A stretch of DNA of 64,000 bases, from NCBI RefSeq assembly GCF_003344785.1, contig NZ_QPMK01000007.1, forward strand, positions 16,513-80,512, written 5' to 3'. Made by a program: the position numbers and the translations under genes. Source of the stretch: Thalassococcus profundi (lineage in GTDB: Bacteria; Pseudomonadota; Alphaproteobacteria; Rhodobacterales; Rhodobacteraceae). Below, in pieces: positions 16,277-24,876 of this stretch; position 1 is the first letter of the stretch; each line of letters starts with the position of its first letter. The notes under the pieces were generated by a model, which searched no databases, was not told where the DNA came from, and saw only the letters and a list, made by a program, of their open reading frames with translations.

Positions 16277-17017
16277 TCAGATGCAACGGCCGCCGTCCAC
16301 TTCCATGCAGACGCCGGTGATCATGCTGGCCTCGTCCGAACAGAGGTAGAGCGCCGCGTTGGCCAGATCTTCGGGCGTCGAAAACCGGCCCAGCGGAATC
16401 GTCGAGAGAAACTTCGCCCGCATTTCCGGCGTGTCCTCGCCCATGAAGCTTTTCAGCAGCGGCGTTTCCCCCGCCACCGGGTTGAGCGCGTTGACGCGTA
16501 TGCCGAACGGCGCAAGCTCCACCGCCATGGCCCGGGTCGCAGTGTTCATCCAGCCCTTGGACGCATTGTACCAGTTGAGCCGGGGCCGCGGCGACACCCC
16601 GGCGGTGGAAGCGATGTTGAGGATCGTGCCCGCGCCCGTCGCCTTCATCTGCGGCACCAGCGCCCGCGCGGCAAGGTAGACCGACTTGCAGTTCACCGCG
16701 AAGACCCGGTCGAAATCCGCTTCCGTCACCTCCTCCATGAACGCCGGCAGATGCGTCACCCCGGCGTTGTTCACGAGGATGTCGATGGAGCCCATCAGTT
16801 CGGTCGCGCGCTCGATCATCGCCGAGACGGATGCGCCGTCGGCCACGTCGACCCGGTGCCCCAGACCGCCGAACTCCTCGGCCACGGCCATGGCAGCCTT
16901 TTCGTTGATATCCGCCACCATGACCCGCGCGCCTTCGGCCAGAAAGCGCCGCGCGATGCCCGCGCCGAAGCCCGATCCGGCGCCGGTGACGATGGCGGTC
17001 TTGCCGTCCAGTCTCAT
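16277..17017 (-). CDS. SDR-family NAD(P)-dependent oxidoreductase
   Basis: 246 residues. Classical short-chain dehydrogenase: the cofactor motif TGAGSGFG near residue 12, the NNAG motif near 86, and the catalytic Tyr-x-x-x-Lys as YNASKG near 152, with Ser in NIASTAG. An Asp (MVADINE) after strand 2 suggests NAD preference. The start is the ATG at 17017, which overlaps the membrane-protein gene by 4 bases; the longer upstream frame is read-through. Substrate unknown; 3-oxoacyl reductase or glucose-dehydrogenase-like names would be guesses. Confidence 0.92.
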   Translation of the reverse strand: MRLDGKTAIVTGAGSGFGAGIARRFLAEGARVMVADINEKAAMAVAEEFGGLGHRVDVADGASVSAMIERATELMGSIDILVNNAGVTHLPAFMEEVTEADFDRVFAVNCKSVYLAARALVPQMKATGAGTILNIASTAGVSPRPRLNWYNASKGWMNTATRAMAVELAPFGIRVNALNPVAGETPLLKSFMGEDTPEMRAKFLSTIPLGRFSTPEDLANAALYLCSDEASMITGVCMEVDGGRCI

Positions 17018-17553
17018 GTCTCTCTCCCGTGTTTTTTCTCGGCCCGGCGCGCCGCGACCATGAGGTAAAGCGCCACCAGCGCCCCGATCGCCCCGCCGAT
17101 GTAACTCGCGTCGTGCATCAGCCCGGCGCGGACGAAGCCGGTGCGGTCCGCCACGCCCTCGGGCACCGGCATGTCCGCGACGAAGCCTGCGCCGCCGAGG
17201 GTCAGGCCCACCGCCAGCCCGGCCATGGCGCAGAACAGCGTGATCACCAGCACCGCTGCGATGGCGCCGATCCCGGCAGCGAGGTAGCGGCTGGGGCTGC
17301 GCAGTGTCGCCAGCCCCAGCGCAAAGGCCGGAAGGCCCACGAGCGGCCCCATCCACCAGCTGGCGCGCCACCCCACCAGCGCCGCGCCAAGGCGGTTGTG
17401 CATGTCCGGGTTGATGCCGAACTGGGCGAACTTGAACCCGTGGAAATAGTCCGGCCCCACGGAATAGCTCAGCTGGTTGTGCAGCGCGCCGAACAGACCC
17501 GCAGCCACGGCGGCGGCGCAGAGCAGGATAACGAAGATCAGCGGCTTAGACAT
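17014..17553 (-). CDS. Conserved membrane protein of unknown function
   Basis: 179 residues with about four hydrophobic helices (roughly 5-22, 70-90, 95-120 and 145-165). A conserved-looking loop, HNQLSYSVGPDYFHGFKFAQ, and the following NRLGAALVG stretch recall a family of short alphaproteobacterial membrane proteins without assigned function. The start is the ATG at 17553; 13 extra codons upstream overlap the ABC gene. It is translationally coupled to the SDR (ATGA) and lies 35 bases after the ABC ATPase. Confidence 0.8.
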   Translation of the reverse strand: MSKPLIFVILLCAAAVAAGLFGALHNQLSYSVGPDYFHGFKFAQFGINPDMHNRLGAALVGWRASWWMGPLVGLPAFALGLATLRSPSRYLAAGIGAIAAVLVITLFCAMAGLAVGLTLGGAGFVADMPVPEGVADRTGFVRAGLMHDASYIGGAIGALVALYLMVAARRAEKKHGRET

Positions 17554-17588
17554 GCTGTGCCCCCGTGGATCGGCGCGCTTTGGCGGGG

Positions 17589-19190
17589 TCATGGGGCAGG
17601 GGACGCGGCATCGGCTTCTCCGTCTGGCAGGTCGGGCAGGCGCGGGGCCGCCGCGATCAGGGCTTGCGTGTAGGGGTGGCGTGGTGTCTCCAGCACCTGC
17701 GCGGTCGGGCCTTCCTCGACGATCCGGCCGTCCTTGAGCACCAGCACCCGGTCGGTGACCGACCGCACGACGCTGAGGTCATGGCTGATGAAAAGATAGG
17801 TCAGCCCGTGTTGCCGGGTGAGACCCGCGATCAGGTCGAGGATCTGCGCCCGCACCCGCACATCCAGCGCCGAAACCGCCTCGTCGAAGATCACCAGTTC
17901 CGGCCGGGTGATCAGCGCGCGGGCGATGGCGATACGCTGGCGCTGGCCGCCGGAGAAGGCGTGGATATAACGCTCGGCCGCCTCCGGCTCCAGCCCCACC
18001 GAGGTCAGCGCCTCGGCCACCGCCCGGGAGCGGTCAGCACCGCGCGGCGCGTTCGCGAGGGCGTGGAACGGCTCCGCCACCAGCCGCGCGACGCGGTGGC
18101 GCGGGTTGAAGCTGGCGTAGGGGTCCTGGAACACCACCTGCATCCGGCGGGTCGTCTCCGGGCCCACCGGCGCTCCGTCCAGCGTGATGCGCCCGGCCTG
18201 CACCGGCTCCAGCCCCAAAATGGCGCGGGTCAGTGTGGATTTGCCCGAGCCCGACTCGCCCACCAGCCCGACCCGTTCGCCGCGGCGGATGGCAAAGCTC
18301 ACGTCCGCAAGCGCGCGGTGATGCCGGCGCGGCGCGAAAAGCCGCGTTCGGGGCAGCGCGTAGTCGCGGCGCACGTTCTCGACGGTCAGAAGGGGCGCGC
18401 CGGGCCGGGCGGGGCCAAGGTCGGCGCGGTGCCGCGAGGCGGCGAAGAGGCTGCGGGTATAGGCATGGCGGCGGCGGGCGAAGACCTCGGTCGTCGGACC
18501 CTGCTCGACGATCCGGCCGCGCTGCATCACCGCGATGCGATCGGCAAAGCGCGACACGACGGCAAGGTCGTGGGTGATCATCATCAGGCCCATGTCGAAA
18601 TCCTGCACCAGCCCGCGCAGCAGGTCCAGGATCTGCGCCTGCGTGGTGACGTCGAGCGCGGTGGTGGGCTCGTCCGCGATGAGCAGCTTCGGGCGCAGGG
18701 CGATGGCCATGGCGATGCCGACGCGCTGCCTTTGCCCGCCCGACAGGGCATGCGGATAGCTGTACAGGGGAAACCGGTCGGGCGGCAGGCCGACCCGGGT
18801 CAGCACCTCGGCGGCGCGGGTCTTGGCCTCGGCGCGAGTCGCGCCGGTATGGATGCGGATGGTCTCGGCCACCTGCGCGCCGATGCTCTGCACCGGGTTG
18901 AGCGCGGTCATCGGCTCCTGGAACACCATGCCCATGCTCTGCCCGCGATGGGCGCAGAGTTGCGCTTCGGGCAGGGTCAGAAGGTCCGTGCCGTCCAGCA
19001 TGACCGCGCCGCGCGCCTCTGCGCCATCGGGCAAGAGGCCCATGGTCGCGAGCGCCGTCATCGACTTGCCCGAACCCGACTCGCCGGTCAGCGCGACGAT
19101 CTCTCCGGCGCCGATGCTCAGGCAGACATCGCTCAGGACCGGCGTACCGTGGATCGCCACGTCGAGGGCATGGATGTCCAGAAGGCTCAT
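17589..19190 (-). CDS. Peptide ABC importer, fused double ATPase (DppD-DppF type)
   Basis: 533 residues with two ATP-binding halves in one chain. The first half has Walker A GESGSGKSMT, signature LSGGQRQRVGIA and Walker B LLIADEPTTALD. The second has GESGSGKSTL, FSGGQRQRIAIA and LVIFDEAVSALD. It energises uptake of peptides or similar oligomers through the DppBC-like channel encoded upstream. The start is the ATG at 19190, overlapping the permease gene by 4 bases. Fused ATPases of this type are common in Rhodobacteraceae. Confidence 0.95.
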   Translation of the reverse strand: MSLLDIHALDVAIHGTPVLSDVCLSIGAGEIVALTGESGSGKSMTALATMGLLPDGAEARGAVMLDGTDLLTLPEAQLCAHRGQSMGMVFQEPMTALNPVQSIGAQVAETIRIHTGATRAEAKTRAAEVLTRVGLPPDRFPLYSYPHALSGGQRQRVGIAMAIALRPKLLIADEPTTALDVTTQAQILDLLRGLVQDFDMGLMMITHDLAVVSRFADRIAVMQRGRIVEQGPTTEVFARRRHAYTRSLFAASRHRADLGPARPGAPLLTVENVRRDYALPRTRLFAPRRHHRALADVSFAIRRGERVGLVGESGSGKSTLTRAILGLEPVQAGRITLDGAPVGPETTRRMQVVFQDPYASFNPRHRVARLVAEPFHALANAPRGADRSRAVAEALTSVGLEPEAAERYIHAFSGGQRQRIAIARALITRPELVIFDEAVSALDVRVRAQILDLIAGLTRQHGLTYLFISHDLSVVRSVTDRVLVLKDGRIVEEGPTAQVLETPRHPYTQALIAAAPRLPDLPDGEADAASPAP

Positions 19191-20002
19191 GTCCGCAGCA
19201 CCCGCAGTTTCGGGTCCAGCAGGTCGCGCAGACCGTCGCCCAGCAGGTTCAGCCCCAGCACCATGCCGACGATGGCCAGCCCCGGCACCACCGCCACATG
19301 CGGCGCGAGCGCCACCATCGTCTGCGCATCCGCCAGCATCCGGCCCCAGGATGGCACCGGCGGCTGCGCGCCGAGGCCCACGTAGCTCAGCCCCGCTTCG
19401 GCAAGAATGCCGAGGCTGAACTGGATGGTGCCCTGCACGATCAGCAGGTTGGCGAGATTGGGCAGGATGTGTTCGGCGCTGATGCGCAGCCCGGATTTCC
19501 CCGCCACCCGCGCGGCGAGGATGAAATCCCGGGTCCAGAGCGGCAGCGCCGCCCCCCGCGCAAGCCGGGCGAAGACCGGGATGTTGAAGATGCCGATGGC
19601 GATGATCGCGTTGACCGCGCTGGGACCGAAGACGGCGGTGATCAGGATTGCGATGACAAGGCTCGGGAAGGCGAAGACCAGGTCGTTGAACCGCATGATC
19701 GCCTCGTCCAGCCAGCCGCTGCGCCGCGCCGCGGCCCAGAGCCCCAGCGGCACGCCCAGCCCCATGCCGATGCCCACGGCGACCAGCGCCACGGCGATCG
19801 AGGTGCGCGCACCGACCATGATCATGCTCAGGATATCGCGGCCGAAGTGATCGGTGCCCAGCAGGTGGTCCGCGTCGGGCGGGCGCAGGCGCTGGGCGAT
19901 GCTCATTGTCTCGACATCGTAAGGCGTCCAGACGAAGGACAAGAGCGCCGCGCCAACGAAAAGCGCGGTGAGCGCGAGGCCGAGGATCAGCGTCCGGCTC
20001 AT
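19187..20002 (-). CDS. Peptide ABC importer permease (DppC/OppC type)
   Basis: 271 residues, with an N-terminal helix and five core helices. The DppC/OppC signatures are clear: HLLGTDHFGRDILSMIMVGARTS near residue 45 and the EAA loop ILPNLANLLIVQ near 195. The segment EAGLSYVGLGAQPPVPSWG is also standard. The start is the ATG at 20002 (ATGA overlap with the DppB-like gene); a longer frame is read-through of that gene. Confidence 0.95.
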   Translation of the reverse strand: MSRTLILGLALTALFVGAALLSFVWTPYDVETMSIAQRLRPPDADHLLGTDHFGRDILSMIMVGARTSIAVALVAVGIGMGLGVPLGLWAAARRSGWLDEAIMRFNDLVFAFPSLVIAILITAVFGPSAVNAIIAIGIFNIPVFARLARGAALPLWTRDFILAARVAGKSGLRISAEHILPNLANLLIVQGTIQFSLGILAEAGLSYVGLGAQPPVPSWGRMLADAQTMVALAPHVAVVPGLAIVGMVLGLNLLGDGLRDLLDPKLRVLRT

Positions 20003-20943
20003 CTGCGCGTCCGAAGCCTTGGATCGGCCGCCGCATAGGCAAGGTCGACGGCAAAGTTCACGGTGATCACGGCAAAAACCAGCAGCATCACCACCGACTC
20101 GACGACAATGAGATCGCGCTGCGAGATCGCCTGGAAGATCAGCCGCCCGAGACCCGGCAGGAAGAACACCTGCTCGATGATGATCGCCCCCGCCAGCAGG
20201 AAGGAGAATTGCAGCCCGATGATGGTCAGCACCGGAATGAGCGCGTTGCGCAGCGCGTGGCGCCAAAGCACCTGGCCGCGGCTCAGCCCCTTGGCGCGGG
20301 CGGTACGTATGTAATCCTCGCCCAGCGTGTCCAGCAGGGACGAGCGCATCACCCGTGTCAGGATCGCCGCCTGCGGCAGGGCCAGCGCAATGGCGGGCAG
20401 CGTCAACGCCTTTAGTGCGGCCAGAGGGTCGTCCCAGCCCGGAAAGCCGCCGGCGCTGAACCAGCCGAGGTTGATGGCGAAGAGCAGCACCAGCAGCATG
20501 GCGAACCAGAAATTCGGCACCGCCACGCCCAGCTGCGTCGCCGCCGTCACGCCGATATCCGCCGCCTTGCCCCGGCGCGACGCGGCCAGCAGGCCCGCCG
20601 GAAAGGCGATGCAGGTCGACAGCGTCAGCGCATAAAGCGCCAGCGGCAGCGACACCCAGAGCCGGTCGGCAATCATCTGCGCCACCGGCGTGCGGTAGGT
20701 GTAGGACACGCCGAAATCGCCGGTGAGCATACCGCCCAGCCAGTCCAGGTATCGCTCCGGTCGCGACACGTCGAGGCCAAGTTCCGCGCGCAGCGCCGCC
20801 ACCGTGTCGGGCTGCGCGTTGAGGCCCAGCATGTAGGCGGCCGGATCGCCCGGGGCCACCTCAACCACCAGGAAGATTACCGCCGAGGCGACGAGGAGCG
20901 AGATCGCGAGCGACGCAAGACGGGTGAGCGTATATCTCAGCAT
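19999..20943 (-). CDS. Peptide ABC importer permease (DppB/OppB type)
   Basis: 314 residues. An N-terminal helix precedes a long periplasmic loop with GDPAAYMLGLNAQPDTVAALR, then the core permease helices. The EAA loop reads VLWRHALRNALIPVLTIIGLQ near residue 225, typical of DppB. It forms the channel with the DppC-type subunit. It lies 19 bases after the GNAT gene, so the acetyltransferase belongs to the same transcript. Confidence 0.95.
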   Translation of the reverse strand: MLRYTLTRLASLAISLLVASAVIFLVVEVAPGDPAAYMLGLNAQPDTVAALRAELGLDVSRPERYLDWLGGMLTGDFGVSYTYRTPVAQMIADRLWVSLPLALYALTLSTCIAFPAGLLAASRRGKAADIGVTAATQLGVAVPNFWFAMLLVLLFAINLGWFSAGGFPGWDDPLAALKALTLPAIALALPQAAILTRVMRSSLLDTLGEDYIRTARAKGLSRGQVLWRHALRNALIPVLTIIGLQFSFLLAGAIIIEQVFFLPGLGRLIFQAISQRDLIVVESVVMLLVFAVITVNFAVDLAYAAADPRLRTRR

Positions 20944-20962
20944 TTGGCGCGCCGCCGCCGCA

Positions 20963-21424
20963 TCAGGACAGGATCAGCCGCTTGACGATGCGGCCCTCGC
21001 CGGTGCGGTCGGTGCGGAACCCCATCGCCTCGTAATAGGTGAGCCCGTCGTCGTTGTCGGCGGCGATATTGGCGTCGAGCGCCGGAAGAGCCGCCGCGCG
21101 CGCCGCCTGCAATGTCGCCGCGAAAAGCCGCCGTCCGATCCCCTGCCGTGCCGCATCGGGGGCCACATGCGTGCCGATGTTGCCATAGCCTTCGGGCACG
21201 TCGAAGGGGTCGTCCGGCCCTGGCAGCAGCAAGACCTGAAGCCCCAGGATGCGCCCGGTGTCGTCCTCGGCCACTTGGCTCGCGACAAGTTCGGGGTTCG
21301 AAACATAAGTCGCACGAACGAAGTCCGGATCGCAGGGGCGGATGCGCTTGCCGGCATCCCGCAAGGCGCCCAGCATGGCACTGATCGGCCCTGTGTCGGC
21401 CTTTGTCGTCGGTCTGATCTTCAT
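20963..21424 (-). CDS. GNAT-family N-acetyltransferase
   Basis: 153 residues, one GNAT domain. The acetyl-CoA loop is GYGNIGTHVAPDAARQGIGRRLF (Q/R-x-x-G-x-G/A form, about residue 95), and the C-terminal YYEAMGFRTDRTGEG segment is typical. It is placed between the binding-protein gene and the permease genes of a peptide importer, an odd spot for an enzyme. It may acetylate an imported amine or peptide, or give immunity to one; both are inference. Confidence 0.88.
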   Translation of the reverse strand: MKIRPTTKADTGPISAMLGALRDAGKRIRPCDPDFVRATYVSNPELVASQVAEDDTGRILGLQVLLLPGPDDPFDVPEGYGNIGTHVAPDAARQGIGRRLFAATLQAARAAALPALDANIAADNDDGLTYYEAMGFRTDRTGEGRIVKRLILS

Positions 21425-21449
21425 GGCCGTTCCTGCGTCGCGCCGGGGC

Positions 21450-22925
21450 TCACTCGGCCCAGCTCACGCCGGTCAGGTCGGTGGCCTGGGTCGGCTGGTT
21501 CTCCCACAGACCGCGTAGCCGCGCATCCGCGACGGTGGGAAAGGCCAACTGGAAAAGGTAGGCGTTGACGTGATCCTCGGCGATCATACGTTGCGCCTGG
21601 TGCAGCAGCTCGGTCCGCGCCGCCATGTCGGAGGTGGCCGACAGCTCTTTCATCAGCGCCTGGAAGTCGGGGTTGTCGTACTGGAAGTAGTAATCCGGCC
21701 GGGCGTAGATGTTGATGTCGGCGGGTTCGGTGTGGCTGACGATGGTCAGGCCGAAGTCCTTGCCGCGAAACACTTCCTCAAGCCATTGCGCCCATTCCAG
21801 GTTGGTGATCTCGGTCTCGATCCCCACCGCGCGCAGCTGTGCCCCCACGATCTCTCCGCCGCGCCGGGCGTAAGAGGGCGGCGGAAGTTTCAGCGTCGTG
21901 GTGAAGCCGTCGGCAAACCCCGCCTCGGCCAGCAGGGCCCGCGCCTTCTCGGGATCGAAGGGCGAGAAGTCCATGAGGTCGAGGTAATCGGGATTGTGCG
22001 GCGCGAAATGCGTGCCGATGGGGGTGCCAAGGCCGAACATCGCGCCATCGATGATGTCCTGGCGGTTGATCGCATGGGCCACGGCGGCCCGCACCAGCGC
22101 GTTGTCGAAGGGCGGCTGGCCGTTGTTCATCGCCAGGATCGTCTCGCCCTCGGTCGAGCCGACGAGCACCTGGAAGCGCGGATCTGCTTCGAACTGCGGC
22201 AGGTTCTCGGGCGCGGGATAGCCCGCGAAGGCGTCGATGTCCTGCGCCATCATCGCGGCAAAGGCCGCCGTCGGGTCCGAGATGAACTTGAAGGTCGCGG
22301 CCTCCAGCGCCGGGGCCTCGCCCCAGTAGTCGGCATAGCGCGCAAGCTCGATGCGGTCGCCCTGCACCCATTCCTCGAACCGGAACGGACCGGTCCCCAC
22401 CGGCGCCTGCTTGATAGCGTCGATGCTTTCCGGCGCCACGATCACAGCATCGCCCCAGGCGAGGTTGAAGGGCAGGGCGCCGTTGGGCTGCGAAAGCGTG
22501 ATCCGAACCGTCTGCGGATCCGGCGCCGTCACCTCGGCGATATCCTCGAACAGCGCCTTCTGCGCATTGGCGCTGTCCTCGGCCCGGGCGCGGTCGAGCG
22601 TGAATTTCACGTCCTCGGCATTCATCGCCGTGCCATCGTGGAAGGTCACGCCGTCGCGCAGATCGAAGGTGTAGGTCAGCCCGTCGTCGCTCACCTCCCA
22701 GCGTTCCGCGAGCCCGGGCAGGATCCCGCCATCGGCGCCGAACCGGGTCAGCCCCTCGAAGACATTGGCATAAAGCACCGAGTCGATGGCCCCCGCCGCC
22801 GCCGAAGTCGGATCAAGATGCGGCGGCTCCAACTGCAGGGCGATGGTGAGGTCGCTTTGCTGCGCGGCGGCAGGCCCGGCAACGAGGGCCGCCGCGGCGG
22901 CAAGGGAAAGGAAGGGGCGGCGCAT
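21450..22925 (-). CDS. ABC importer solute-binding protein (family 5, peptide/nickel type)
   Basis: 491 residues with a Sec signal (LSLAAAAALVAGPAAAQQ). The mature protein has family-5 traits: LEPPHLDPTSAAAGAIDSVLY at the start, GLAERWEVSDDGLTYTFDLRDGVTFHDG near 70 and the AVAHAINRQDIIDGAMFG segment near 275. It binds the solute in the periplasm for the permease encoded downstream. It is the first gene of a likely eight-gene transcript running to the DmpA-type peptidase at 15230. The ligand is not known. Confidence 0.94.
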   Translation of the reverse strand: MRRPFLSLAAAAALVAGPAAAQQSDLTIALQLEPPHLDPTSAAAGAIDSVLYANVFEGLTRFGADGGILPGLAERWEVSDDGLTYTFDLRDGVTFHDGTAMNAEDVKFTLDRARAEDSANAQKALFEDIAEVTAPDPQTVRITLSQPNGALPFNLAWGDAVIVAPESIDAIKQAPVGTGPFRFEEWVQGDRIELARYADYWGEAPALEAATFKFISDPTAAFAAMMAQDIDAFAGYPAPENLPQFEADPRFQVLVGSTEGETILAMNNGQPPFDNALVRAAVAHAINRQDIIDGAMFGLGTPIGTHFAPHNPDYLDLMDFSPFDPEKARALLAEAGFADGFTTTLKLPPPSYARRGGEIVGAQLRAVGIETEITNLEWAQWLEEVFRGKDFGLTIVSHTEPADINIYARPDYYFQYDNPDFQALMKELSATSDMAARTELLHQAQRMIAEDHVNAYLFQLAFPTVADARLRGLWENQPTQATDLTGVSWAE

Positions 22926-23066
22926 GTGGCTCTCCTGTCGCGATCTTTGGGGCGAGTGTCCGCGGAAACGCGCGGTCTTTCAAGCGGTCGGCACGGTAAA
23001 TCGCTGGCGATGCGGCGGCGGTCTTGGTAGACGCGCGGCAATGCCCGCCGTGATGGAGCCTTTGCC

Positions 23067-23900
23067 ATGAGCGCAACCGCCCGCAAGACCGCCCCGCTGC
23101 CCGAGGACATCCGTGCCCGCAAGGGCGGCGTGCCGATCGTGTCCCTGACCGCCTACACGACGCCCATGGCGCAGGCGATGGACGGGGTCTGCGACTTCGT
23201 GCTGGTCGGGGATTCCGTCGGCATGGTGCTGCACGGCCTGCCCTCGACCCTGGGCGTGACGATGGAGATGATGATCCTGCACGGCCGCGCCGTGGCGCGC
23301 GGGCTCAAGGCGTCGATGATGGTTGTCGACATGCCCTTCGGGTCCTACGAGGAAAGTCCCGAACAAGCGTTTCGCAATGCCGCCCGGATCATGGCCGAGA
23401 CCGGGGCCGGCGCGGTCAAGCTTGAAGGCGGGGGGAGCATGGCCGCGACCATCGCCTTTCTGGTGGCGCGCGGCGTCCCGGTGATGGCGCACGTAGGCCT
23501 CACGCCGCAGTCGATCAACACGCTGGGCGGCTACAAGGTGCAGGGCCGCGGCGACGCGGGCACAGCCCTTCTGGCCGATGCGCAGGCGGTGGCCAAGGCC
23601 GGGGCCTTTGCGGTGGTGCTGGAGAAGGTGCCGCAAAGCCTCGCCGACCGGACCACCGCAGAGGTCGCCATCCCCACCATCGGCATCGGCGCCTCGGCGG
23701 GCTGCGACGGGCAGATCCTCGTGGTCGACGACATGCTGGGGCTCTTCACCGCCTTCAAGGCGAAGTTCGTGAAACGCTACGCGCACCTGGGCGACGATGC
23801 CCGCGCCGCCATCGCCGCCTATGCCGAAGAGGTGAAGGCCCGCCGCTTTCCGGCGCCCGAGCATGTGTTCGGCGACGCCTCACCGGAGAAGAAGCCGTGA
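23067..23900 (+). CDS. panB: 3-methyl-2-oxobutanoate hydroxymethyltransferase
   Basis: 277 residues. It makes ketopantoate from 2-oxoisovalerate and 5,10-methylene-THF, the first committed step to pantothenate and CoA. Key segments: [30 protein letters not shown] with the Mg2+-binding Asp, VKLEGG and the AHVGLTPQS region. It overlaps panC by 4 bases. The 141-base gap upstream is shared with the divergent peptide-binding protein gene; a promoter could not be placed with confidence. Confidence 0.97.
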   Translation: MSATARKTAPLPEDIRARKGGVPIVSLTAYTTPMAQAMDGVCDFVLVGDSVGMVLHGLPSTLGVTMEMMILHGRAVARGLKASMMVVDMPFGSYEESPEQAFRNAARIMAETGAGAVKLEGGGSMAATIAFLVARGVPVMAHVGLTPQSINTLGGYKVQGRGDAGTALLADAQAVAKAGAFAVVLEKVPQSLADRTTAEVAIPTIGIGASAGCDGQILVVDDMLGLFTAFKAKFVKRYAHLGDDARAAIAAYAEEVKARRFPAPEHVFGDASPEKKP

Positions 23901-24742
23901 GCGTGCCGATCCTCCGCAGCCTGCCCGACTTGCGCGCCGCCGTCGCGGGCTGGAAGGCCGCGGGCGAAAGCGTCGGCGTTGTGCCGACCATGGGCGCGCT
24001 GCACGACGGCCACCTGAGCCTGGTGCGCGCGGCCAAAGCGGGCTGCGACCGGGTGATCGTGACGATCTTCGTCAATCCCAAGCAGTTCAACTCGGCCGAA
24101 GACCTCGCGAACTATCCCCGCACCGAAACCGAGGATGCGCGCAAGCTGGCGCCGCTCGCCGTCGATGCGGTCTATGTGCCCGATGGCGAGACGATGTATC
24201 CGCCGGGCTTTGCCACGACCGTCTCGGTGGCGGGCCTGACGGACGTGCTGTGCGGTGCGATGCGGCCCGGGCATTTCGACGGGGTGGCGACGGTGGTGAC
24301 CAAGCTTTTCACGCAGACGCGGGCCGACCGCGCCTATTTCGGTGAAAAGGATTACCAGCAGGTGCAGGTTGTGACGCGGCTGGCGCGGGATCTCGACCTG
24401 GGCGTGACGGTCGTGCCATGTCCCACTATCCGCGAAGAGGATGGCCTCGCCATGTCCTCGCGCAACCTGTTGCTGTCGGACCGCGCCCGCGTCTGGGCGC
24501 CGGAGTTGCACCGCGCGATGGAGGAGATGGCCGAGGGATTGCTGGCGGGCGGCTGTGCGTCCGACCTGCGCTCTCAGGCCGTAGCGCGGCTGGAGCGGGC
24601 AGGGTTCACCAAGGTGGAATATCTCGACCTGCGTGCCTGCGAAGACTTGCGGCTGCTGGAGAGACCCGAGGTGCCGGCACGCCTGCTTGCCGCGGCTTGG
24701 CTGGCCGGGGTGCGCCTGATCGACAATATCGCGGTCGGGTAG
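23897..24742 (+). CDS. panC: Pantothenate synthetase
   Basis: 281 residues. It joins pantoate and beta-alanine with ATP. The HIGH-like motif is in [14 protein letters not shown] near residue 35, FVNPKQF follows, the GEKDYQQ segment is near 150 and the KMSKS-like MSSRN near 188. It forms a two-gene unit with panB (ATGA overlap). No panD or panE is in the window. The transcript ends in the hairpin/repeat region at 24750-24857. Confidence 0.97.
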   Translation: MSVPILRSLPDLRAAVAGWKAAGESVGVVPTMGALHDGHLSLVRAAKAGCDRVIVTIFVNPKQFNSAEDLANYPRTETEDARKLAPLAVDAVYVPDGETMYPPGFATTVSVAGLTDVLCGAMRPGHFDGVATVVTKLFTQTRADRAYFGEKDYQQVQVVTRLARDLDLGVTVVPCPTIREEDGLAMSSRNLLLSDRARVWAPELHRAMEEMAEGLLAGGCASDLRSQAVARLERAGFTKVEYLDLRACEDLRLLERPEVPARLLAAAWLAGVRLIDNIAVG

Positions 24743-24749
24743 CGCCGGA

Positions 24750-24857
24750 GTGGGGGCCAGCCCCCACACCCCCGGAGATTTATTGGCAAGATGAAGGAGG
24801 ATCGCGTCGCGCCCCCGGCTTCATCTTGCCGATAAACTCCCGCCGGAGGCTCCGGCG
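24750..24857. repeat. Full composite repeat/terminator element between panC and the deacylase
   Basis: Three hairpins in tandem: GTGGGGGC/GCCCCCAC at 24750-24767; a long inverted repeat of 18-base arms (24779-24796 with 24819-24836, one mismatch) holding the GGCAAGATGAAG sequence; and CGCCGGA/TCCGGCG at 24841-24857. Partial copies exist at 1-17 and 15175-15203. It lies between convergent genes and can serve both as terminator. Confidence 0.7.
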
Positions 24858-24876
24858 CGTGCCAAGAACACCGCGC

